From: Streptomyces pinistramenti
Lineage (GTDB): Bacteria > Actinomycetota > Actinomycetes > Streptomycetales > Streptomycetaceae
Reading direction: 5' to 3'
Length of the DNA stretch: 64,000 bases
Assembly (NCBI RefSeq): GCF_020564935.1
Contig: NZ_JAJCXB010000042.1
Location: 1 to 64,000, forward strand
Every line of letters starts with the position of its first letter. Position 1 is the stretch's first letter. Positions 45,335-52,411 of this stretch are shown one piece after another. The translations under genes were made by a program, and so were the position numbers. The notes beneath the pieces are model-generated. The model made no database searches. It had not been told where the DNA came from and worked only from the letters and a program-made list of their open reading frames with translations.

Positions 45335-46165
45335 ATGCCCGAAGGTGACACGGTCTGGCGCACCGCCCGGCGGCTGCACGACGCCCTGGCCGGCCGGGTG
45401 CTGACCCGGTGCGACCTACGGGTACCCCGCCTGGCGACGGCCGACCTCTCCGGCCGCACGGTCCAGGAGGTACTACCGCGCGGCAAACACCTGCTGACCC
45501 GCATCGAGGGCGGCCTCACCCTGCACTCGCACCTCCGGATGGACGGCGCCTGGCAGGTCTACGCCGCCGGCGAGCGCTGGCGCGGTGGCCCCGCCCACCA
45601 GATCAGGGCGGTACTGGGCACCGCCGAGCGCACCGCGGTCGGCTACCGCCTGCCCGTCCTCGACCTGCTGCGCACCGTGGACGAGCCCCGGGTCGTCGGC
45701 CACCTGGGCCCCGACCTCCTCGGCCCCGACTGGGACGCCGCCGAAGCGCTGCGCAGGCTGCTCGGCACCCCGCGACGCCCGCTCGGCGAGGCGCTGCGCG
45801 ACCAGCGCACCCTCGCCGGCCTCGGCAATGTCTACGTCTGCGAACTGTGCTTCCTGCTGCGCGCCTCGCCCTGGCTGCCCGTCGGCCGCCTCCCCGACCC
45901 GTGGCGCGCTCCCGAGCTGGCCAAGAAACTCCTGGAGGCCAACAAGAACCGCGCGGCACGCATCACCACCGGCAGCGCCCGCCCCGACCGGCGCCTGTGG
46001 GTCTACGGCCGGGCCGGCCGCCCGTGCGCCCGCTGCGGGGCGACCGTGCGCAGCGCGGGGCAGGGCCCGGCAACCGCAGCGCGCCCCACCTACTGGTGCC
46101 CGTCCTGCCAGCCGCCCCCCGGCCCCGCCGACCCCACCCGCGATCCGCCCCCACCCCCCAATTGA
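45335..46165 (+). CDS. nei: Endonuclease VIII-like DNA glycosylase (Nei/Fpg family)
   Basis: A 276-residue bifunctional glycosylase/AP lyase for oxidised bases. The start is fixed by chemistry: MPEGDTV gives catalytic Pro2 and Glu3. H2TH domain (LRDQRTLAGLGNVYVCELC), then a C-terminal zinc finger with CARC and YWCPSC. Followed by a Pro-rich tail. It lies 82 nt downstream of lhr, on the same strand, a repair pairing conserved in actinomycetes. Confidence 0.94.
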   Translation: MPEGDTVWRTARRLHDALAGRVLTRCDLRVPRLATADLSGRTVQEVLPRGKHLLTRIEGGLTLHSHLRMDGAWQVYAAGERWRGGPAHQIRAVLGTAERTAVGYRLPVLDLLRTVDEPRVVGHLGPDLLGPDWDAAEALRRLLGTPRRPLGEALRDQRTLAGLGNVYVCELCFLLRASPWLPVGRLPDPWRAPELAKKLLEANKNRAARITTGSARPDRRLWVYGRAGRPCARCGATVRSAGQGPATAARPTYWCPSCQPPPGPADPTRDPPPPPN

Positions 46166-46197
46166 CGCTCCGTCAGCTAACTCCCTACCCTCACCTC
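46162..46197 (+). promoter_or_regulatory. Leaderless promoter with palindromic operator for the SDR gene
   Basis: TTGACG (46162-46167), 18-nt spacer, TACCCT (46186-46191), then 6 nt to the ATG at 46198, so the mRNA probably starts at the ATG. A perfect 13-nt palindrome TGACG-CTC-CGTCA (46163-46175) covers the -35, suited to a TetR-type repressor. Confidence 0.55.
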
Positions 46198-46974
46198 ATG
46201 CCCGTCACGGCGTACGACCTCACCGGCCGCACCGCACTCGTCACCGGAGCGGCCGGCGGCATCGGACGCGCCACGGCCGCCCTCCTCGCCGAGGCCGGCG
46301 CCACCGTCCACTGCGCGGACGTCGATGAACAGGGCGTCCGCGCCACCGCCGCGGCCCTCACCGCGACCGGCGCCGCCGCCCGAGCGCACCGCGTCGATGT
46401 CACCGCACGCGACCAGGTCGCCGCCGTGGTCGACACGGCCCGCCGCGCCACCGGGCGGCTCGACATACTCGCCGCGGTCGCCGGGATCATGCACAGCTCC
46501 ACCGTCCTGGAGACCAAAGAGGCGGACCTCGACCGGGTCTGGAACACCAACTTCAAGGGTGTGCTGCACAGTTGCCAGGAGGCCGCCCGCGCCATGATCG
46601 CCACCGGCACCGGCGGCAGCATCGTCACCATGGCCTCCGGGGCGGTCGACACCGGCGCACCCGGCCTGCTCTGCTACGGCGCGTCGAAGGCCGCCGTCAT
46701 CCAGCTCACCAAGACGCTCGCCACCGAGGTCGGCCGCCACGGAATCCGGGTCAACGCCGTGGCGCCCGGCTGGATCCGTACGCCGATGACCACCCGGCAC
46801 ACCACCGACGCGCAACAGCAGGCCGAGCGCCCCATGGCCCGCATGTCCCCGCTGGGCCGGGTGGGTGAGGCGGAGGACGTCGCCCACGCCGTACTGCATC
46901 TGGCTTCGGACGCCGCCGCCTTCACGACCGGCCAGATCCTCCGCCCGAACGGTGGCGTCGCCATGCCCTGGTGA
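46198..46974 (+). CDS. Short-chain dehydrogenase/reductase
   Basis: A 258-residue classical SDR. NAD(P) site TGAAGGIGRATAALLAEAG, with an Asp (HCADVD) after strand 2 favouring NAD(H). Active site: Asn in NTNFKG region, Ser in VTMASGAVDTG, Tyr and Lys in YGASKAAV. C-terminus TGQILRPNGGVAMPW. Substrate unknown. No SD; see leaderless promoter. Regulator not encoded next to it. Confidence 0.92.
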   Translation: MPVTAYDLTGRTALVTGAAGGIGRATAALLAEAGATVHCADVDEQGVRATAAALTATGAAARAHRVDVTARDQVAAVVDTARRATGRLDILAAVAGIMHSSTVLETKEADLDRVWNTNFKGVLHSCQEAARAMIATGTGGSIVTMASGAVDTGAPGLLCYGASKAAVIQLTKTLATEVGRHGIRVNAVAPGWIRTPMTTRHTTDAQQQAERPMARMSPLGRVGEAEDVAHAVLHLASDAAAFTTGQILRPNGGVAMPW

Positions 46975-47329
46975 ACGCCGCCCGCACCCTCCGCTCCGCC
47001 CCTCCCCGGGGCCCGCCGTCCCGCCACTCCGGCAACCCCGCCCGCGGCTCACGAGGCCCTGCCACCTGCGCCCGCCGCCCGGCCCACGGCACGCAGTGCA
47101 CCGGCAGCAGACTCAGCCCCCAGCCGCCCGCCGCCACCGCGCCCTCGACCGGCCCCGCCGACGCGGGCCACAGCGTCAGCCGCAGCACGGCCCACCACCA
47201 CAGCAGGCCGACGAGCACCGCGGCCGCCCACCTGCCCGGCCGGGCGCGCGGACGCCCCAGGGCGCCGGATATGCGACCGCCGCGACTCCGGCCGGCCGGG
47301 TCGCGCCTCCCACCGCCGTGCCCTGTCAT
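46922..47329 (-). CDS. Possible small membrane protein
   Basis: A 135-residue ORF. ATG 47329 has a very good GGAGGAGG SD 6-7 nt upstream. One hydrophobic helix (WAAAVLVGLLWWWAVLRLTL) follows a basic N-terminus; the region somewhat recalls VanZ-like proteins. The last 17 codons overlap the SDR gene, and the C-terminal half is Arg/Gly-rich with poor coding character. Either a real protein with a decayed end or a shorter gene damaged by a frameshift. Confidence 0.4.
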   Translation of the reverse strand: MTGHGGGRRDPAGRSRGGRISGALGRPRARPGRWAAAVLVGLLWWWAVLRLTLWPASAGPVEGAVAAGGWGLSLLPVHCVPWAGRRAQVAGPREPRAGLPEWRDGGPRGGAERRVRAAFTRAWRRHRSGGGSGRS

Positions 47330-47447
47330 CGCTGCCTCCTCCGGCCGACGCTAGACGGCCCCCGCCGCCCCACGGGAGGGCGCACCGGGGCATTCCCGGC
47401 GCGCACGGAACGCCCTGGGCCCGTCCGGGACGGCGGCCCGACGGCCG

Positions 47448-47918
47448 TCAGTGGGATTCGGCCTGGAACATCCAGTGGTGCTTCTCCAGGTCACGGGTGA
47501 GGCCGATGAGGATGTCCTGGCTGACCGGGTCGGGCGCATCGGTCACCTCGATCCGCTGTCGCATCCGCCCGATGACCGCACTCAGGGCCGCCACCAGCGT
47601 CGTGACCGCGTCAACGTCCTTGATCCAGCCGTCGGGCACCTCCTTGATGCCGGTCGTGTTGGCGACGGTGACGGCCCGGCCGTCCGGCGTCACACCGATC
47701 GCCGACGACCGCTCGGCGACCGTGTCCGCGTGCGCCCGCGCGGTGGCGACCACATCGTCGAGCTGCAGGTGGATGGAACGGAACCGCGGGCCGACGACGT
47801 TCCAGTGCACCTGCTTGGCGACCAGGGAGAGGTCCACGAGGTCGACCAGGGCTCCCTGCAGGGCCTCTCCGACGACGGAGCGGTCGGCCTCGGACAGCGT
47901 GCTCTTGACCACAGACAT
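47448..47918 (-). CDS. dps: Dps-family DNA-protecting ferritin-like protein
   Basis: A 156-residue mini-ferritin that forms dodecamers, oxidises Fe(II) and protects DNA. Ferroxidase residues lie in KQVHWNVVGPRFRSIHLQLDD; the C-terminal helix has LEKHHWMFQAESH. AGGAG lies 7 nt before the ATG. Streptomycetes have several Dps proteins; by remembered synteny this would be the DpsC type. Stress or sporulation control is likely. Confidence 0.93.
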   Translation of the reverse strand: MSVVKSTLSEADRSVVGEALQGALVDLVDLSLVAKQVHWNVVGPRFRSIHLQLDDVVATARAHADTVAERSSAIGVTPDGRAVTVANTTGIKEVPDGWIKDVDAVTTLVAALSAVIGRMRQRIEVTDAPDPVSQDILIGLTRDLEKHHWMFQAESH

Positions 47919-47992
47919 CCAGCTACTCCTGTTCGGGACGAACACCCGGAGCGGATAGCAGCCCGAAGTGTTCGGGAATGTGCAGATTCGCC

Positions 47993-48008
47993 CATCGTAT
48001 AAACGATG
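47993..48008. promoter_or_regulatory. Inverted repeat upstream of dps
   Basis: CATCGT-ATAA-ACGATG: perfect 6-bp arms with a 4-nt spacer, 75 nt upstream of the dps ATG. On the minus strand it contains TTATAC, a possible -10. Could be an operator over the promoter. Regulator unknown. Confidence 0.35.
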
Positions 48009-48130
48009 CGTGCGTTCCGAGCAGTCGAGCCGTCCACTCGGGCAGCCGCCCCGCACTCACCGGCACCGGACAGCGCGACGCCCCGCCCGGCTGCTGCCGT
48101 GCGGGGCATCGGTGCTCTGGAGGCTCTGCG

Positions 48131-48514
48131 TCAGGCGGCGACGACGTCCACGACGTCCGTCGGAGCCTTGATGGTCACGCGGTCTTCCGGCACGCCCGTC
48201 AGGGACGTGACGGACACGGAGTTGAACGTGGGCCGCACCGGTGCGGGCACCGGGTCGGTCGCTGCCGCGGACTGTGCCAGTTCGGCGAGCGCCAGCTCAT
48301 CGCTGACCTCGCGCATCAGCTCGGACATGCGCACATCCAGCGCATCACAGATCGACGAGAGCAGTTCGGACGACGCCTCTTTCTGCCCTCGCTCGACCTC
48401 GGACAAATAGCCGAGCGACACCCGGGCGGAGGAAGAGACCTCGCGCAGGGTTCGGCCTTGGCGCTGACGCTGTCGGCGCAGCACGTCACCCAGCAGGCGA
48501 CGAAGCAGAATCAT
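48131..48514 (-). CDS. clgR: XRE-type regulator ClgR
   Basis: A 127-residue activator of clp protease and related genes. Helix-turn-helix: RTLREVSSSARVSLGYLSEV then RGQKEASSELLSSICDALDV. The C-terminus TDVVDVVAA ends in Ala-Ala; in S. lividans this ending makes ClgR a ClpP1P2 substrate, giving feedback. The chain lies just downstream of cinA on the same strand (94-nt gap), an arrangement conserved in actinomycetes. Confidence 0.93.
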   Translation of the reverse strand: MILLRRLLGDVLRRQRQRQGRTLREVSSSARVSLGYLSEVERGQKEASSELLSSICDALDVRMSELMREVSDELALAELAQSAAATDPVPAPVRPTFNSVSVTSLTGVPEDRVTIKAPTDVVDVVAA

Positions 48515-48608
48515 CGCTGGCTCCCTCCTCGGACCTCGGATCCGGATCCTTCTCGCCCCACCGTACCGCCTCGGACCGCAGCCGTGCCGGGCGTGAGTTC
48601 GTGTTCAC

Positions 48609-49148
48609 TCAGGGCTGCAAACATCCATTCCCCCCGTGTTGTTCCGTATCCTGTGCCCCTGTATTTTCTGTCAGTTCGCTCAGCAGCAGGTCGAGAACGG
48701 CCGCGACGCTGTCCCGGCGGATCCGCTCGCGATCCCCCTCCAGCGCCAGGCTCCGCACCCGCCCCGTGCCCTCGGGGCCGCACACCGCGACGTGGACGGT
48801 TCCCACGGGCTGCCCGTCCTGCGGGGCGGGACCGGCCACTCCCGTGGTGGCGATACCCCAGTCGGCATCCAGCACACGCCGCACACCGCACGCCATCTGC
48901 CGGGCGACCTCGCCGTCCACCGCACCCCGCGCGGCCAGCAGCGCGCCGTCCACTCCCAGGACCGCCTGCTTGACGTCGGTGGCGTACGCGGTCACCGAGC
49001 CCCGCACGACCTGCGAGGCCCCGGAGACCGCGGTCAGCTCGCCCGCGACCAGCCCGCCCGTCAGCGACTCGGCCGCCGCCAGGGTCTGCCCGCGCCCGGC
49101 GAGCAGCGCCAGCACACCGGCCGCCGCACCACCCGCCGGCCCGGTCAC
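48609..49148 (-). CDS. cinA: CinA C-terminal-domain protein (nicotinamide-nucleotide amidase, PncC-like)
   Basis: A 179-residue protein equal to the CinA C-terminal domain, which deamidates NMN in pyridine nucleotide salvage. LAAAESLTGGLVAGELTAV and GIATTGVAGPAPQDGQPVG are family signatures. The N-terminal molybdopterin-like domain of full CinA is absent, as usual here. GTG 49148 overlaps the pgsA stop (GTGA). Confidence 0.92.
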   Translation of the reverse strand: MTGPAGGAAAGVLALLAGRGQTLAAAESLTGGLVAGELTAVSGASQVVRGSVTAYATDVKQAVLGVDGALLAARGAVDGEVARQMACGVRRVLDADWGIATTGVAGPAPQDGQPVGTVHVAVCGPEGTGRVRSLALEGDRERIRRDSVAAVLDLLLSELTENTGAQDTEQHGGNGCLQP

Positions 49149-49786
49149 CGTACGGCGTCCCGCGCCGTGCGCTCCCTGGCCAGACCGTTCCTGCGCAGCA
49201 CAACGGCCTGGCGCACGTAGTCCAGGCCGGTCACGACGGTCAGCAGCACGGCCACCGCCATCACCCACCAGCGGAAGGTGGCCAGCGGGCCGGAGAGCAC
49301 GAGGACGTACATCCCGACGGCGGTGCCCTGCGCCAATGTCTTGATTTTGCCGCCACGACTGGCCGGAATCACGCCGTGCTTGATCACCCAGAACCGCATG
49401 AGCGTGATGCCCAGCTCGCGGAAGAGGATCACGCCGGTCACCCACCACGGCAGGTCACCGAGGACCGAAAGGCAGATCAGCGCCGCGCCCATGATCGCCT
49501 TGTCGGCTATCGGGTCGGCGATCTTCCCGAAGTCGGTGACGAGGTTGTACGCGCGCGCCAGATGCCCGTCGAAGACATCGGTGATCATCGCGACGGCGAA
49601 CGCGGCCCAGGCGAACGCGCGCCAGGCCGGGTCGTTGCCGTCGTTGTGCATCAGCAGCAGCACGAAGGCCGGCACCAGCACCAGCCGCAGCATCGTCAGG
49701 ACGTTGGCGATGTTCCACAGCCCGGCCTGCCGGACGGCCGACGCCGAGCGCGGCCCGCCGGTTGCGGAAGCCGGGACTCCGCTCAT
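49145..49786 (-). CDS. pgsA: CDP-diacylglycerol--glycerol-3-phosphate 3-phosphatidyltransferase
   Basis: A 213-residue membrane enzyme making phosphatidylglycerol phosphate. The CDP-alcohol phosphotransferase motif D-x2-DG-x2-AR-x8-G-x3-D-x3-D is complete: DVFDGHLARAYNLVTDFG then KIADPIAD. About five helices. ATG 49786 overlaps the rimO stop (ATGA). Some actinobacterial paralogues make cardiolipin or PI phosphate; PgsA is the best name from the neighbourhood. Confidence 0.93.
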   Translation of the reverse strand: MSGVPASATGGPRSASAVRQAGLWNIANVLTMLRLVLVPAFVLLLMHNDGNDPAWRAFAWAAFAVAMITDVFDGHLARAYNLVTDFGKIADPIADKAIMGAALICLSVLGDLPWWVTGVILFRELGITLMRFWVIKHGVIPASRGGKIKTLAQGTAVGMYVLVLSGPLATFRWWVMAVAVLLTVVTGLDYVRQAVVLRRNGLARERTARDAVR

Positions 49787-51264
49787 CTGGCCGCCTCCTC
49801 GGAACACGCCACACCCTCGACCGACAACACCTCGGCCACGAGGTCCACACCCTCGCTCGCGATCACCTTTGCTTCGACCATAAGACCGGGCGACAGTTCC
49901 CCGCTGGTCGACAGCAGAGTGACACCGTCGGTCTCCGGCGCCTGGTGCGCGGCCCGCCCGACGACTCCGTCCTCCTCGTCGATCCGGTCGACCAGCACCC
50001 GGACCGTGCTGCCGACCCGCTCCTCAGCACGCTGCGCCGTCAGCTCATCGGCCAGCCGGGACACCCGCGCGAGCCGCTCGGCAACCACATCGGGATCGAC
50101 CTTGTCCGCATACGAGGCCGCTTCCGTACCGTCCTCGTCGGAGTACCCGAAGACGCCGATGGCATCCAGCCGGGCCTCGCTGATGAAGCGTTCCAGCTCG
50201 GCGAGGTCGTCCTCGCTCTCGCCGGGGAAGCCGACGATGAAGTTGGACCGGGCACCCGCCTCGGGCGCCTTGGCGCGGATCTGTTCCAGCAGTTCCAGGA
50301 AGCGGTCGGTGTCACCGAAGCGCCGCATCGCGCGCAGCACGCCGGGCGCCGAGTGCTGGAAGGACAGGTCGAAGTAGGGCGCCACCTTGTCGGTGCCGGT
50401 CAGCACGTCGATGAGCCCCGGCCGCATCTCGGCGGGCTGGAGATAGCTGACCCGGATCCGCTCGATGCCGTCCACCGCGGCCAGCTCCGGCAGCAGGGTC
50501 TCCAGCAGGCGGATGTCGCCGAGGTCCTTGCCGTAGGACGTGTTGTTCTCGGAGACCAGCATGATCTCCTTGACGCCCTGCTCGGCCAGCCAGCGGGTCT
50601 CACCGAGCACGTCGGATGGCCGGCGGGAGATGAAGGAGCCGCGGAAGGACGGGATGGCGCAGAACGAGCAGCGCCGGTCGCAGCCGGACGCGAGCTTCAC
50701 GGACGCCACCGGGTTGCTGCCCAGCCTGCGGCGCAGCGGCGCACGCGGCCCGGAGGCGGGCGCCAGGCCCTCCGGCAGATCCTCCGGCGGGGTGTCCTGC
50801 GCGTGCCCCGGCAGCGCCACGTCGGCGGCCTGCCGCTCGGCGGGGCTGATCGGCAGCAGCTTGCGCCGGTCGCGCGGCGTGTGCGAGGCGTGGATGCCGC
50901 CGTTGAGGATGGTCTGGAGGCGGTCGGAGATGTCGCTGTAGTCGTCGAAGCCGAGCACACCGTCGGCCTCGGGCAGGGCCGTGGCCAGCTCCTTGCCGTA
51001 GCGCTCGGCCATGCAGCCGACGGCGACCACGGCCTGGGTCTTGCCGTGGTCCTTCAGATCGTTGGCTTCGAGCAGGGCATCGACGGAGTCCTTCTTGGCG
51101 GCCTCGACGAATCCACAGGTGTTGACGACGGCGACATCGGCATCGGCGGCGTCCTCGACGAGGTCCCAGCCGTCCGCTGCCAGGCGGCCTGCGAGCTCCT
51201 CCGAGTCCACCTCGTTACGGGCGCAGCCAAGAGTGACAAGGGCGACGGTACGGCGTTCGGGCAT
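49783..51264 (-). CDS. rimO: Ribosomal protein S12 methylthiotransferase RimO
   Basis: A 493-residue radical-SAM enzyme that methylthiolates an Asp of ribosomal protein S12. N-terminal cluster cysteines in VTLGCARNEVDSEEL, VVNTCGFVEAAKKDS and AVGCMAERYGKEL; radical SAM CDRRCSFCAIPSFRG; C-terminal TRAM domain. RimO rather than MiaB because of the CAIPSFRG form and the other miaB at 13302. ATG 51264 chosen; first of the rimO-pgsA-cinA overlapping set. Confidence 0.95.
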   Translation of the reverse strand: MPERRTVALVTLGCARNEVDSEELAGRLAADGWDLVEDAADADVAVVNTCGFVEAAKKDSVDALLEANDLKDHGKTQAVVAVGCMAERYGKELATALPEADGVLGFDDYSDISDRLQTILNGGIHASHTPRDRRKLLPISPAERQAADVALPGHAQDTPPEDLPEGLAPASGPRAPLRRRLGSNPVASVKLASGCDRRCSFCAIPSFRGSFISRRPSDVLGETRWLAEQGVKEIMLVSENNTSYGKDLGDIRLLETLLPELAAVDGIERIRVSYLQPAEMRPGLIDVLTGTDKVAPYFDLSFQHSAPGVLRAMRRFGDTDRFLELLEQIRAKAPEAGARSNFIVGFPGESEDDLAELERFISEARLDAIGVFGYSDEDGTEAASYADKVDPDVVAERLARVSRLADELTAQRAEERVGSTVRVLVDRIDEEDGVVGRAAHQAPETDGVTLLSTSGELSPGLMVEAKVIASEGVDLVAEVLSVEGVACSEEAAR

Positions 51265-51303
51265 GGGGCTCAGCCTACTTCGTCCCGGCCGCACCCATGG
51301 CGT

Positions 51304-51355
51304 GCAGGTCCGCCACCGCCGTCACCGGGGCGCCCCGGGCGGGCGGCGGACCTGC
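51304..51355 (-). terminator. Nested hairpin between the RodZ-like gene and rimO
   Basis: Outer arms GCAGGTCCGCC / GGCGGACCTGC (51304-51314, 51345-51355, perfect 11 bp) enclose an inner perfect palindrome CCGGGGCGCCCCGG. Likely terminator of the RodZ-like gene or a partial stop before rimO. Confidence 0.65.
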
Positions 51356-51368
51356 CGGCCGCCCGGCC

Positions 51369-52175
51369 TCAGCCCGCCTGCGGGTCTCCCGGCGTGTAGC
51401 TCAGCCGCTCGACGGAGCCCTTGTCGCCGACCTGCTTGACCTCCTTGCCGTTGACGTACAGCTGCACGACACCGGCATTGCCGAGGACCAGATCGATGCG
51501 TTCCTTGTCGGTGAAGGTCTTGGAATCGCCCTGCTTGAGGAGGCCGTCCTCCAGGAGCTTGCCGTTGGAGTCCTTGGCCGAGATCCAGCTCTGGCCGTCG
51601 CGGGCGGTGACCTTGATCGTCACCTTGTCCTTGGGCAGCCCCGCGATGGCACTGTCGGAGGGCTCGGGCTCCGTGGTGTGCTTGGCCGGTGCGGTGGGGT
51701 CCGGCTTCGGCGCCGGCTTCTCGGCGTTGGCGTCACCGCCGGCCACCGGGATGCCGCCGCCCTTCTGCCCGTCGCTGAACAACGTGAAGCCGACGAAGCC
51801 GATGACCGCGACGATCGCGGCGACCATCGCGGCGGTCCAGTTGGGGCGGCGCCGCTCGGGACGGATCCGCTCGGCCTCGAAGAGCGGCGCGGCCGGCGTC
51901 GGCGCGGGCCTGCCGCCGTGCTCGGCATCGAACTGATCGACCAGCGGCCCGGGATCGAGGTTGACGGCGCGGGCGAGCGTACGGATATGCCCCCGGGCGT
52001 AGACGTCGCCGCCGCAACGCGAGAAATCGTCCTGCTCGATCGCGTGCACGAGGGGGATGCGCACCCGTGTCGACGAACTGACCTCTTCGACGGTCAGCCG
52101 CGCATCGATACGGGCCTGCTGGATGGCTCGACCGACGGAAGGCCGGTCGTCTGATGGGGAGTTGCCGATGGACAC
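51369..52175 (-). CDS. RodZ-like helix-turn-helix membrane protein (DUF4115)
   Basis: A 268-residue bitopic protein. Cytosolic HTH_25 domain (SVGRAIQQARIDARLTVEEV, DVYARGHIRTLARAVNLDP), one helix (AAMVAAIVAVIGFVGFTLF, about residue 125-145), a Pro/Lys linker, and an extracytoplasmic DUF4115 beta domain. E. coli RodZ links MreB to the wall-elongation machinery. GTG 52175 with AAAGG 8 nt upstream. The 236-nt gap to ftsK holds no gene; TAGACT near 52216 could be its -10. Confidence 0.9.
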   Translation of the reverse strand: MSIGNSPSDDRPSVGRAIQQARIDARLTVEEVSSSTRVRIPLVHAIEQDDFSRCGGDVYARGHIRTLARAVNLDPGPLVDQFDAEHGGRPAPTPAAPLFEAERIRPERRRPNWTAAMVAAIVAVIGFVGFTLFSDGQKGGGIPVAGGDANAEKPAPKPDPTAPAKHTTEPEPSDSAIAGLPKDKVTIKVTARDGQSWISAKDSNGKLLEDGLLKQGDSKTFTDKERIDLVLGNAGVVQLYVNGKEVKQVGDKGSVERLSYTPGDPQAG

Positions 52176-52411
52176 GGGGGCGCCTTTCGAGCGTGTAGCC
52201 ACCTGCTGGACGTTCAGTCTAGGGGTGGACCGAAAGGGACGGGCGAACGGGCGGACGGGGTTTAACACCATCAATAGACCCGCCGGCGACGCCTTCGGGC
52301 CCCATGGTGAAGCATCGTTCCCTCACCTCCCTCAACTTGACGTATCGGCAGGAGAAACGGTTGCTTCCCTCCCGTACGAGTGACTCGCACGGGTGAAACG
52401 AGAGCCTGTCC

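Noticed and set aside
40776..45348. Continuation of the first lhr frame beyond the frameshift to 45348
   Set aside because: The frame stays open by chance of composition but is Arg/Pro/Gly-rich nonsense; helicase motifs lie in the other frame.
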